The notes below the pieces were generated by a model, which did not search any database, had not been told where the DNA came from, and saw only the letters and a list, made by a program, of their open reading frames with translations. 64,000 nucleotides of DNA from Bacteroidota bacterium (GTDB lineage Bacteria > Bacteroidota > Bacteroidia > Bacteroidales > Cfx3-03): contig JACAUB010000001.1 of assembly GCA_013390605.1 (NCBI GenBank), positions 3,956,675 to 4,020,674 of the forward strand, given 5' to 3'. A program made the position numbers and the translations under genes. Of this stretch, positions 31,214 to 40,555 are shown in pieces. The first letter of the stretch is position 1. Each line of letters opens with the position of its first letter.

Positions 31214-34200
31214 TTAAAAGTTTACACTTACACCAACAGAATAGACTTTAGATAATGGGTAAACATTTCCACCCCATCCTCCATCGATCGTTTCAGGATC
31301 GAAGATTGTTGACAGCTTAGTTTTTGTCCAGATATTTTCACCCGAGATATACACTCTGAATTTATTAACTCTGATTTTCTTTGTAATATTCGATGGAATA
31401 GTATAGCCAATCTGTAAATTCTTCAATCTGATATAAGCAGCATTTTGAATATATCTGGTTTGAGTTTGCTGGTTTTTACCATTAAACAATGGACGTGGGT
31501 AATATGAATCCAGATTAAGTCCTAGCGGATGAGTGGGATCGTCACGGAAATAATCAGTTTGCTCTTTTAAACCTGTTGACCACCAGATACCCGATCCGGA
31601 AGCACCCCAAAAGTAGTAACTATTTTGAAAATAATCTCTTTTTAATATACCCTGAAAAAATGCACGGATATCAAAACCTTTCCAATCAGCACTTAAATCC
31701 AAAGCAAATGAGTAACGTGGTGTACTGTTTCCAATAACACTTAAATCGCCATGATTTCCGGTAGTATTTGATCCTCCATCAATTTTTCCATCGCCATTTA
31801 AATCTTTAAACATAAGGTCACCTGCCTTCCAGTTACTCCCCAGTGCATTTTGTCCGCCGTTAGCCAGTGTTGCCAAATGTTTATCCATCTCAGCCTGGGT
31901 TTTAGCTATTCCAATGGTGGTATATCCCCAAATTTCGCCGTATTGTTCTCCTGAATAATACGTACTAAGATTGCCAGCTGGGTTTGGGTAGTTGGTAATT
32001 TTAGTTTGAGAATCAGAAAGCATCAACTTTGCACTATAACCTAAACCATTTTTTAAACGATCTTGCCAAGTAATAGCTAACTCAAAACCATAGGTTTTTA
32101 AGTCAGTATTATTAGTCGTTGGAACCGCTGTACCTAAAATGGCTGGAAGCTCCGGAGCAGGTCCAATCATATCATTGGTATAACGAATAAAATAATCGAA
32201 GGTCGTAGTTAATCTGTTTTTCAAGAAGCCCATATCAGTACCAAAATTGTATGTCGAAATGGTCTCCCATTTTTGAGAGGAAGAGATAAGACCTGGTGCT
32301 GATGAAGTATTTGTCTTGATTCCACCAACAAGCCATGAACTGTTAGCAGTACCGAAAGGCATAGTTACATAAGTTGGATAATACCAAGGATTTCCTGAAG
32401 CATCTAATGTATTCTGGTTGCCTAGTTGACCATAAGAAGCTCTGAGCTTAAATTGATTTACAATACTTTCAATTGGTTTCCAAAACTCTTCTTGTGCAAC
32501 ATTCCAACCCAAAGAAGCTGATGGAAAATATTTCCATTGTTTGGTCGAACGGAAACGTGAGGTTCCATCATAACGAAGATTAGCTTCAACCATATAGCGG
32601 CCCTTATAATCGTAGTTTAAACGACCAAAGTACCCCGATGTTGACCAATCTTTATATTGACCACCTACACCAGGAGAAACAATCTTACCGGAGTTATCAG
32701 TACCTGAAGTGATATCCAATACGGGTGATGAAGGAACAATCACACCTTGACGTTCGCCATATAGTGAACGATATTTATTTAGTTCGGACTGGTAACCTAC
32801 CATTAATTTCAGATTATGATCACCTAATGATTTTGCATATTCGCTATAGATATTCGGACTAAAGTAATTAGTTCGCGAAGCTTCTTCATGAACTGAAGAA
32901 CTGGTTCCATAAAGATAAGCAACACCATTCACATCATGGTTATACGTTTTTTCAGTATCCCAATGACGAAAATAGTCTTCAACTTTATAGTTTAAGTCTG
33001 CAAATATTTTCCATCCCTTTATGGGTTCTAGGGTTAGTTTTAGCTGTTGATAGGTCCAGTCATCTTGTCTTTTATCACGTCCACCATCTCTTAGTGCTAA
33101 TGCCGGCGATGGTGCAGAATATAAATAACCGTTTGGATCGTATAATGGCAGCATAGGCCATCCCTGACGAGCTAAGTCTGAATTTAAACTATTCGTAAGT
33201 GCAGATGGTCTAACATAGTCTTCCCGGGTAAAACGTCCGGTATATGAAAGTGATGCCCACTCCGAAATCTTTGCATTTATCTTTGCAGTAGTCGTATAAC
33301 GTTCGTAGTTATCGCTGGTCAGTTTCATTAAACCTTCCTGGTTTAAATAATTACCCGACAGATAGTAGGTAATATTTTCGTTACCCCCATTTACACTTAA
33401 TCCATGTTCTTGTGAAGGAGCCGAACTTTTATAAACAGCCTTAAACCAATCTACATTATCGTTCCCTTCACCATAACCGTCAGCCCAGTATTGTGGATTT
33501 CCTGAATTTGGAATAATACTTGTTGTGATCTTTCCGCTTTGGAAATCTTTAATACGTTGCATCCGGGCAGGACTAAAGAAATCTCCGTTACCACTATTTT
33601 TATTTGCATCATTAAAGAATTGAGCAAATGTATATGAGTCCATTAAATGAGGGAGTCCGATAGGACTGCTCGAACGAAGACTGCTTGTGTAATTAACCTG
33701 TGTTTTTCCGGCTTTACCCTTTTTAGTTGTCACTAAAATAACACCAAAGGGTGCACGTGAACCATAAATTGATGATGCTGCTGCATCTTTCAAGACAGAG
33801 ATATTCTCAATGTCGTCAGGATTTACAGCATTGATATCACCTTCCATTCCATCAATTAAAATAAGTGGGCCACCTGATGTAGCTCCACCAATAGTGGTAA
33901 CACCACGGATGTTGATAGAAGGTCTATTCTCCAAACTACCACCTAACTGACCGCTCTGAGTAATATTTAAACCCGGTACAACACCTTGTAGTGCTTGTCC
34001 AACGTTTGTTACGGGGCGTGCCTCTAATGTTTTGGCATTCACCGTTGAAACAGATCCGGTTAAATTTACCTTTTTCTGTGTACCGAAACCAACCACTACA
34101 ACTTCATCAAGTGTTGTAAGATCATCTTTCAAAATAATGTTCAATGAACGTTGTTTCCCAACAACAACGTCTTGAGAAACATAACCTACGAATGAAAATT

Positions 34201-34573
34201 GTAATCTGGCTTGCTCTGATGGAACAGTAATAGAAAATTTACCGTTAGCGTCAGTAGTGGTTCCTGTATTTGCCCCTTTAATTCTTACTGTAGCACCCGG
34301 AACACTTTGACCCTTTGAGTCAACTACAACTCCACTTATTTTGATTGTTTGTTGCTGTTCTACAGACAACGTATTACTTGTTTTATCATTTACCGAAAAA
34401 CCAATCGTTGCTTTTACACTCAGGTCTGATTTTGAAGCTGCGGAAGCATTATTTGCAGCAAAAACCGACAATGTGGAGCATACTAAAAAGCAGGAAATGA
34501 TTTTGGTTATTCGTAATGATTTGTTAAGGCATTTATTTGTGTTAATATGCCTTTTAATGTAAAATAACTTCAT
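31214..34573 (-). CDS. SusC/RagA-family TonB-dependent outer-membrane transporter
   Basis: The 1119-residue protein has a longer-than-usual signal region, a carboxypeptidase-regulatory domain (SGVVVDSKGQSVPGATVRIKG), a DEVVVVGFGTQKK TonB-box region, the SusC plug (NIRGVTTIGG, GPLILIDGMEGD, SVLKDAAASSIYGS) and the barrel ending KVYSVGVSVNF. It lacks an STN domain, so it is a transporter rather than a transducer. The stop is immediately followed by the SusD start, the usual transport pair. Its close likeness to the STN-type SusC at 23522-26953 suggests shared substrate; the nearby sulfatase gene suggests a sulfated polysaccharide. Confidence 0.96.
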   Translation of the reverse strand: MKLFYIKRHINTNKCLNKSLRITKIISCFLVCSTLSVFAANNASAASKSDLSVKATIGFSVNDKTSNTLSVEQQQTIKISGVVVDSKGQSVPGATVRIKGANTGTTTDANGKFSITVPSEQARLQFSFVGYVSQDVVVGKQRSLNIILKDDLTTLDEVVVVGFGTQKKVNLTGSVSTVNAKTLEARPVTNVGQALQGVVPGLNITQSGQLGGSLENRPSINIRGVTTIGGATSGGPLILIDGMEGDINAVNPDDIENISVLKDAAASSIYGSRAPFGVILVTTKKGKAGKTQVNYTSSLRSSSPIGLPHLMDSYTFAQFFNDANKNSGNGDFFSPARMQRIKDFQSGKITTSIIPNSGNPQYWADGYGEGNDNVDWFKAVYKSSAPSQEHGLSVNGGNENITYYLSGNYLNQEGLMKLTSDNYERYTTTAKINAKISEWASLSYTGRFTREDYVRPSALTNSLNSDLARQGWPMLPLYDPNGYLYSAPSPALALRDGGRDKRQDDWTYQQLKLTLEPIKGWKIFADLNYKVEDYFRHWDTEKTYNHDVNGVAYLYGTSSSVHEEASRTNYFSPNIYSEYAKSLGDHNLKLMVGYQSELNKYRSLYGERQGVIVPSSPVLDITSGTDNSGKIVSPGVGGQYKDWSTSGYFGRLNYDYKGRYMVEANLRYDGTSRFRSTKQWKYFPSASLGWNVAQEEFWKPIESIVNQFKLRASYGQLGNQNTLDASGNPWYYPTYVTMPFGTANSSWLVGGIKTNTSSAPGLISSSQKWETISTYNFGTDMGFLKNRLTTTFDYFIRYTNDMIGPAPELPAILGTAVPTTNNTDLKTYGFELAITWQDRLKNGLGYSAKLMLSDSQTKITNYPNPAGNLSTYYSGEQYGEIWGYTTIGIAKTQAEMDKHLATLANGGQNALGSNWKAGDLMFKDLNGDGKIDGGSNTTGNHGDLSVIGNSTPRYSFALDLSADWKGFDIRAFFQGILKRDYFQNSYYFWGASGSGIWWSTGLKEQTDYFRDDPTHPLGLNLDSYYPRPLFNGKNQQTQTRYIQNAAYIRLKNLQIGYTIPSNITKKIRVNKFRVYISGENIWTKTKLSTIFDPETIDGGWGGNVYPLSKVYSVGVSVNF

Positions 34574-35287
34574 AACTTTACCAATGTTTGGTTAGACAAA
34601 AAGGTTCTTAAAATCGTTTAAATCAGTCTTGCTGAACATAAGGGCGGGAAACTCGTAATTTTCCGCTCTTTCAGCTTAAATCAAGATTTGTTTTACTTCA
34701 TAGGCTTCATTTTCTTTTCATTAAACACTTCGTTTATTTTGTGTTATTATCTTTCTTAAGAAAAATAAAATCTGTCAGAAAACTTTAACACGACTAATAG
34801 ACAACCTTCGAATCATGAAGGGTGAAGTACCAAAGCGCATTTATTAGCTTTTTTTGAAACCCCTTCACTTTTGTATTTTAATAAAAATTTCTTTGATGAA
34901 TTGTTGAAATTTCTTTATTGAAATAGAACGTATCAGTGGAAGTATAAATATCTAAATAACTTCAAAAACAACCATAAAACCAATCTTAAAAGTACCCTAT
35001 CTATAGATCTTATTTAAGGTATATGCAGGGGTTATTCACCCCTTAGAGGAGCGAAAAGGGTGGAGATACCCTGGAGATAGGGTGCAGATGGGGTGGAGAT
35101 ACCCATCGTTATGGAGGCAAATTTCCATCATTTTATCCTGTGCATAGAAAGGTCATAATTCTTCACTTTCGAATTATACGCCACTACCCCACCTTTTCTG
35201 GAATAAATAATTGTCTGGACGAGATGATTGTCAGTTTAAAATTCAAATTTTTACGTGCTGTTTGTACAAACTCACACGATCTTTACA
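34574..35287. other. Intergenic region, 714 bases, with the SusCD promoter area
   Basis: No gene is visible. The half next to 34573 should carry the promoter of the SusC/SusD operon, and an imperfect GC-rich hairpin lies near 34640-34672. The distal half has a G-rich repeat cluster. The sulfatase gene ends at 35288, so the two units are separated by a long spacer that may contain binding sites for the ECF sigma factor. Confidence 0.5.
35058..35104. repeat. G-rich direct repeat GGGTGGAGATACCC, two copies
   Basis: The 14-base unit occurs at 35058-35071 and 35091-35104, with related GGAGATAGGGT and GCAGATGGGG units between. Each unit is also a partial palindrome (GGGT...ACCC). Composition differs sharply from the AT-rich surroundings. 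Confidence 0.65.
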
Positions 35288-37393
35288 TCATATATCACGA
35301 CAAAAAGCACCAATGGGGATATCTGATTTTACAATCGAAGGCCCTTTCCATTGCAATTTCAACAAAACAGTTTTCAACTCTGCAGGGGTTGAACAAACGA
35401 TACGGAAAGGATGCAATCCGGCTTTCAGTTTAATTTCACCTTTCTTTTCAGTTCCGGGTACATAGTTGTAATCGGCATCAATGATAGCCGCTTCATGAAT
35501 TCGCATAAAGGCTTTCCCACCTGACGTTAAATAAAACGTGTATTTTCCGTCTACAGGTACTCTAATATAACCATCAAACGCATAAACATTTGCTTTTCTT
35601 TGATTCGTTTTATTTACAACTAGCAAATTTGTTGTTCCTTTTGCAACATGACGTAAACTTTTCACATCAGGTAACCATGGAATGGAACATTTAAATGCAG
35701 TCCATTCTATACCATTAACTACGTTATTTTTTGTAATAGCTGGAACCAGAGCATTATCATAAGTGCGAGGAGCTTCTTTATCAAGCCTCCGGTTTTGTAA
35801 CACTTTGTCTTTCATTTGCTGCTGCAACATAGAAAGATTGGCATCACCTGCCAGATTCTTTGCCTCCTTTGGATCGGCAACCACATCATAAATTTCAAAA
35901 TTATCATCCGCTGATTTAATATTATAGCGGACACCTACCATATTATCCAAACGAATCATCTGCATCTGATTACGTCGGCGCAAGCGATGGGTAGAATCAA
36001 ATTTCTTATAATTTGGCGTGACGCCCTCTTCATAATACTCAACATAAATTGAACTCTTTCTTTGCTTTCCTTTGCCGGTTAGCGAGGGAAGGAGTGATAC
36101 ACCATCGGTACGAGCCGGAGCAACTGTTCCGGCCACATCAGCAAAGGTTGATAACCAATCATAAGAAATACTGGGCGTGCTAATTACGCTATTAGCAGGA
36201 ATATGTTTAGGCCATAAGGCAATAGTAGGTACCCTGAGTCCTCCTTCCCAACAATCGCGTTTAATGCCATCGAATGGCCCGAAGCTATTAAAGAAATCAG
36301 GATTATTTGGAACAAAACTCTTCGGAAGATATGATTCGTTGGACGGGCCATTATCAGAGGTAAAGACGATCAGTGTATTCGAATCTATCTTTAGATCTTT
36401 AAACAATTGAATCAGGTCGCCTACTTCACTATCAATTCGGCGAACAATAGTTGCTTGTCGTTTATAGGTATCGGGCCAGGGCACTTCAGGAGTGACAGGA
36501 TTATGATCGTCATCCCAGGTTGCATTAGTATAGTCTGGGTGAACCCATGAATCGACTTTGCCTGAAGCAGTATTGATCATGTGACCTGGAGCACCCAACC
36601 ATTGTACTCCTCCTTTTAAACCACCACCTTCGGGATAGGCTTGAGTGGGTAATTCCAAAACAGCGTGTGGTGTATCATAAGCTAAAAACATAAAGAAGGG
36701 CTTATCTGCATCTTTACCTTTTTCATGTTCAACAATCCATCGTTTGGCAACAGCTGTCCATAAGTCACCGGTATAACATTTATCAAGGTCTTTGCTAACT
36801 TCCAAACGGTTTTCCCAAACTTCGGTTTTTCCACAATAGACGCCCTCCTTAGGATAATGTTCATGTCCATCCATGTGACGCATATAGCCATAGTAATAGT
36901 CGAATCCTCGATTAAGTGGATGAGCTGGCCAGTTAGTATCTGTACCTAATCCTTGCAATCCCCATTTACCAATGGCTGCAGTTGTATATCCGGCTTTTTG
37001 CAATACATTTCCAACGGTATAGTTATCTTCTAACGCTTTATCAAACTGATTATCTCTAACATTGGCATGGCCCTGACTAACCCCAAGCAATAACGAAGCA
37101 CGCGACGGAGCACTTACCGGAGCAGCACAATAATGTTGCGGCATGGTAGCTCCATTTGCCGCCATCCGATCCAAGTTGGGAGTAAAGGTGCAAGGCTCGC
37201 TTCTATTATTATTTTTTTCACGTTGCTTCTGTAAGAACACACCCAGATCACCAAAGCCAAGGTCATCGGTAAGAATAAAAATGATATTGGGTTTCTTCTT
37301 TTGGGATGATTGTTTTACATGCTGAGCGAAAACCTTGGGTACATAAAAGATACTGGCGGCTAGTGCTATATAGGTAAGTCGATGATGTGACAT
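35288..37393 (-). CDS. Secreted sulfatase (alkaline-phosphatase fold, Ser-type) with PA14-like C-terminal domain
   Basis: The 701-residue protein has a signal peptide (ends KVFAQ), the metal-binding start NIIFILTDDLGFGDLG, and the sulfatase signature SAPSRASLLLG in which Ser94 takes the place converted to formylglycine. Further blocks are TAAIGKWGLQG, FTSDNGPSNES and the GGLRVP motif. From about residue 540 an extra domain (FDGYIRVPVDGKYTFYLTSGGKAFMRI, LKAGLHPFRIV) resembles PA14-type carbohydrate-binding modules. A Ser-type site is normally matured by the radical SAM enzyme anSME, not by FGE; no anSME gene is in the window. It should remove sulfate esters from a host or algal glycan in the periplasm. 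Confidence 0.93.
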   Translation of the reverse strand: MSHHRLTYIALAASIFYVPKVFAQHVKQSSQKKKPNIIFILTDDLGFGDLGVFLQKQREKNNNRSEPCTFTPNLDRMAANGATMPQHYCAAPVSAPSRASLLLGVSQGHANVRDNQFDKALEDNYTVGNVLQKAGYTTAAIGKWGLQGLGTDTNWPAHPLNRGFDYYYGYMRHMDGHEHYPKEGVYCGKTEVWENRLEVSKDLDKCYTGDLWTAVAKRWIVEHEKGKDADKPFFMFLAYDTPHAVLELPTQAYPEGGGLKGGVQWLGAPGHMINTASGKVDSWVHPDYTNATWDDDHNPVTPEVPWPDTYKRQATIVRRIDSEVGDLIQLFKDLKIDSNTLIVFTSDNGPSNESYLPKSFVPNNPDFFNSFGPFDGIKRDCWEGGLRVPTIALWPKHIPANSVISTPSISYDWLSTFADVAGTVAPARTDGVSLLPSLTGKGKQRKSSIYVEYYEEGVTPNYKKFDSTHRLRRRNQMQMIRLDNMVGVRYNIKSADDNFEIYDVVADPKEAKNLAGDANLSMLQQQMKDKVLQNRRLDKEAPRTYDNALVPAITKNNVVNGIEWTAFKCSIPWLPDVKSLRHVAKGTTNLLVVNKTNQRKANVYAFDGYIRVPVDGKYTFYLTSGGKAFMRIHEAAIIDADYNYVPGTEKKGEIKLKAGLHPFRIVCSTPAELKTVLLKLQWKGPSIVKSDIPIGAFCRDI

Positions 37394-37553
37394 GGCTAAT
37401 CAGTATTGTAGGTTATTATAATTATTTAAGCTAATATTAAAGAACACTTACTGAGGGTTGATTAGAAATTATTATTGTCAGCACGCATTTAAATTCCAAA
37501 CATGTTGTATGGCTTACCTTTACGCTAGCTGCCCAAACCTTATCATAACAAAA

Positions 37554-37589
37554 AACTCCGTTTAATAGGGTTACCCATCAAACGGAGTT
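37554..37589 (-). terminator. Rho-independent terminator after ROK regulator
   Basis: A perfect 10-bp stem (37554-37563 with 37580-37589) and, reading the minus strand, a T6 run follow the ROK gene by 35 bases. It separates the regulator from the sulfatase gene. Confidence 0.8.
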
Positions 37590-37623
37590 CTTGTAATCCA
37601 AAATTCTTATCGCACCAAAGCGA

Positions 37624-38883
37624 TTAGAATTTATTATTGGGATACTCTTTCAGATCTTCAAAAATCTTATCAATAACAAGTGCAAAGGCACCTAATAGAG
37701 CTGATTTTTCACGAAGTTTAGAAGTAACGATCTGACAATCACGCTTGATACGAGAGATAGCATACTTGTTTAATGAAAGTTGTAATGGATCAATGATATA
37801 GTTTTCGGCCATACCAATTTTTCCACCTAGTATAATCATTTCAGGATTGAAAATATTGATTAATACAGCAATACCTTTGCCCAACTGCTCACCCATTTCA
37901 GACAATAAGCCAATAGCATATTGGTCTTCTAACTGTGCAGCTTTGACAACGGTTTCGGCATCAATACGATCAGGCGTTTCATCTGTTAAGCGACCTAAAA
38001 TAGAAATCATTCCATTGGCCATGTCAATCTGTGCACGCTTTGCAATAGCACTACCCGATGCAACTGTTTCTAAACATCCACGTTTTCCACAGATACAGAG
38101 TTTTCCCTCTGGCTCTACTTCAAAGTGGCCAAACTCACCAGCAAAACCTGAGTTTCCACGATAGAGTTTTCCGTTTAAAATCATTCCCAAGCCAATACCT
38201 GCACCAATATTTAAACACAATACGTTTTCTTTGCCTTGAGCTAAGCCGAAATACGATTCACCTAGTGCCATTACTCTTGCATCATTTTCAACGAATACAG
38301 GCAGATCAAATTTATCTTCAAAGAATTTTGATAACGGACGATCACTAAAGTTTTTATATGTTTGACTCATACCACTCTTGGCATCAATCAAACCTGGAAA
38401 TGCAACACCTACACCAATAAGTTTACGATAATCAATGCCGGTATTTGCTATTAGTTCTTTTGCCTTTTGAAAGATCTTTTCTACAATACTCTCGTCGTTC
38501 TCAAGTTCTGAAACAATAATGCCATCCGATGAAATAATCTGGCGACTAAGATTCAGAATAGAGATACGAGTCGAAAAACGACCCATGTCGATGCCCAACA
38601 CATAACGGGCTTCAGGATTTAAAAGATAGAGGTTGGGACGGCGACCACCAATAGAAGCACCAATTCCATTATCAAGTACTAATCCTTCATCGATAAGTTC
38701 GTTAATTGTACGTGTAATAGTAGGAATGCTCATCCCTGTAGCACGGCCTATGTCTGGAATAGATTTATTACCTTCCAAATATAATAACTGAACAATACGT
38801 TTCTTTAATAAAAACTTTTTTAGTCGTATACTGGAATTCTCCTCCATCATATCAGCACGACTGAAGATTGGATCAACATTCAT
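37624..38883 (-). CDS. ROK-family transcriptional repressor (NagC/XylR type)
   Basis: The 419-residue protein has an N-terminal winged HTH (about 25-85: YLEGNKSIPDIGRATGMSIPTITRTINELIDEGLV) joined to a ROK sugar-kinase-like domain with ATP-site remnants (VLGIDMGRFSTRISI, LNIGAGIGLGMILNG) and the zinc motif CICGKRGCLE. The fused HTH makes it a regulator rather than a kinase. ROK repressors release DNA when they bind a sugar or sugar phosphate. It stands upstream of the sulfatase locus with its own promoter and terminator, so it could control that locus or the divergent metabolism; the ligand is unknown. Confidence 0.92.
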   Translation of the reverse strand: MNVDPIFSRADMMEENSSIRLKKFLLKKRIVQLLYLEGNKSIPDIGRATGMSIPTITRTINELIDEGLVLDNGIGASIGGRRPNLYLLNPEARYVLGIDMGRFSTRISILNLSRQIISSDGIIVSELENDESIVEKIFQKAKELIANTGIDYRKLIGVGVAFPGLIDAKSGMSQTYKNFSDRPLSKFFEDKFDLPVFVENDARVMALGESYFGLAQGKENVLCLNIGAGIGLGMILNGKLYRGNSGFAGEFGHFEVEPEGKLCICGKRGCLETVASGSAIAKRAQIDMANGMISILGRLTDETPDRIDAETVVKAAQLEDQYAIGLLSEMGEQLGKGIAVLINIFNPEMIILGGKIGMAENYIIDPLQLSLNKYAISRIKRDCQIVTSKLREKSALLGAFALVIDKIFEDLKEYPNNKF

Positions 38884-39226
38884 TGGCTTTCCCTTCCTTT
38901 AAAACAATTAGGTTAATTTATGGCGTAAAGATAGCGACTATTTGTTTAATAATGCAAATACATTTTAATAATAGTTACAAAGTAATGAAATAAATAAATA
39001 AATCACTTCAACTTGGTCTAAATCATAAACGTATAAAATCTATATTAAAGTAACATATGTGATTATCAATGCTTATCAATATACTATCATTAATCCTATT
39101 ATAACCAAATACTACTTTAACATGATTTTTAATTTAAAGAAATAGTTTGCACAGGTTTTGAAGAGCTCTATAAGTGCTTTAAAAAGAAATAACTTGCATT
39201 GAATATTGTAGATCCTTCCTCTTTTA
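38884..39226. other. Intergenic region, 343 bases
   Basis: AT-rich DNA between the S37 peptidase stop and the ROK start. It holds the candidate ROK promoter and a short TAAA-type simple repeat near 38991-39003. No ORF or clear hairpin was seen near the peptidase end. Confidence 0.5.
38926..38958 (-). promoter_or_regulatory. Candidate Bacteroidota-type promoter for the ROK gene
   Basis: On the minus strand TTTG (38955-38958) is followed after 21 bases by TATCTTTA (38926-38933), matching the -33 TTTG / -7 TAnnTTTG consensus at seven of eight -7 positions. It lies about 43 bases before the start codon. Confidence 0.45.
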
Positions 39227-40522
39227 CTATTTAATCTTAAAACCTAACCAATCACTTAACTTCTCAAAAACAATTGTTTTTTGTTCAGGATTTAGGGTAG
39301 CTATACGCGAGGCATGACTTCCTTTAGCCACAACCATCTTTAAGGTATTGGGGTTATGATCTATTTGTGCAGCTGAAGCAAACCAAGGATCGTACTGCCC
39401 ATATACGCAGATAAGCCTGGCTGCCTGACTTTGTAGCCACTGATCAACCTTCTTCATCATAACAGGACTGTAGTTTACAGGCAACCCGACAGGTCCTAAA
39501 ATAGTATTCGGATATCGTTTTTGTTTTACCCATTTCTGAAAAGGTTTTACATCATATCCATAATAACCAAGTTCATTATTGGCTTGTGCAAAGAAGGGTT
39601 CAAATTTTTCAATCTCCTGATCGCAAAAAGTATTTGCAGGCACTACACGGTATAAAGCATTTAACATGGAAATACTATCATCATTTGCTTCAGCAATCTC
39701 CGATTCTCCATGACCCCATTGCCAAAAAGAGAAAGGATACTCCAGAATCATCTGATCAAATGCCGCTTCAATTCCTAACCGGTTAAAAGTTTCATTATTT
39801 TGTGTGGCTCTCTTTTCAAACGCAGTCAACAACACCTTTTTATTTTCAAAAAGCCGTTTTTGGAAATCGAAAATCTTATCACGTGTAGTCTGATCACCTA
39901 CTTTATTAAGGAATACTTCTTCACGTGGGTCTTCCAGCGCAAAGTTTATGGGGGCTACATAAGCGACTGTGGCATCCACATCATTGGGGTAAAAATACCG
40001 AAAGTAAATGGATGTCTGTCCGCCCTTACTGATGCCGGTACTTATCCATTTACCGGGATACAATGCCTTGAAAATCGAGAGAATAGCATGGTGATCGGCA
40101 GCAGCCTGTGCAACATTCATATATTTCCAATCAAGTGGAGAAGGAACGCTTTTGCCGAAATAACGATGCTCCACTACAATTTGATTTGCATTTAGATAAC
40201 GAGAAAGCTCTTCAGAATAATAAAAACTAAGAGCATAATCAGCCTGATATCCTTCGGTCACAAAGACTAAAGGCTTTGTAAAATCAATGTGTGACAACAC
40301 AATACGTTGTTTAAAATGCAAGGATACGGGGTTATTATGATCGACAGGTTGGTCAATCATGATAACATAAGCAGCCTTAAAGAGCTTGTTAGCCTTTATC
40401 TGATTTACTTCTACAACGTTAGGTAGGTTCTTCAGCCGAATTAAAAGCGAATCGGTTTGGGCAGTTGCTGTTTGAATAAGTAGAACAGCAACTGCAATAA
40501 ATAGGATACGAAATTTAAGCAT
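39227..40522 (-). CDS. Secreted S37-family (PS-10) prolyl tripeptidyl-type aminopeptidase
   Basis: The 431-residue protein has a signal peptide (ends ATAQT) and an alpha/beta-hydrolase serine-peptidase domain. Its nucleophile elbow is STGISKGGQ, the acid lies in YGQYDPW and the histidine in AKGSHASR; EHRYFGKS and the oxyanion region also match the S28/S37 group. The named S37 type enzyme, from Streptomyces, is a prolyl tri/tetrapeptidyl aminopeptidase. It should release short proline-ending peptides from the N-terminus of extracytoplasmic polypeptides. It is 33 bases downstream of the Xaa-Pro aminopeptidase gene on the same strand, which supports a proline-rich substrate. The family call is firm; exact specificity is inferred. 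Confidence 0.85.
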   Translation of the reverse strand: MLKFRILFIAVAVLLIQTATAQTDSLLIRLKNLPNVVEVNQIKANKLFKAAYVIMIDQPVDHNNPVSLHFKQRIVLSHIDFTKPLVFVTEGYQADYALSFYYSEELSRYLNANQIVVEHRYFGKSVPSPLDWKYMNVAQAAADHHAILSIFKALYPGKWISTGISKGGQTSIYFRYFYPNDVDATVAYVAPINFALEDPREEVFLNKVGDQTTRDKIFDFQKRLFENKKVLLTAFEKRATQNNETFNRLGIEAAFDQMILEYPFSFWQWGHGESEIAEANDDSISMLNALYRVVPANTFCDQEIEKFEPFFAQANNELGYYGYDVKPFQKWVKQKRYPNTILGPVGLPVNYSPVMMKKVDQWLQSQAARLICVYGQYDPWFASAAQIDHNPNTLKMVVAKGSHASRIATLNPEQKTIVFEKLSDWLGFKIK

Positions 40523-40555
40523 CGATGGGTTAAATAGAATAAATAGTGGTGTTGA

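Noticed and set aside
38985-39005. TAAA-type simple repeat as an origin or CRISPR-like element
   Set aside because: Too short and low in complexity; ordinary AT-rich spacer.
39800-40195. 131-codon plus-strand frame within the S37 peptidase gene
   Set aside because: Antisense shadow of a conserved enzyme.
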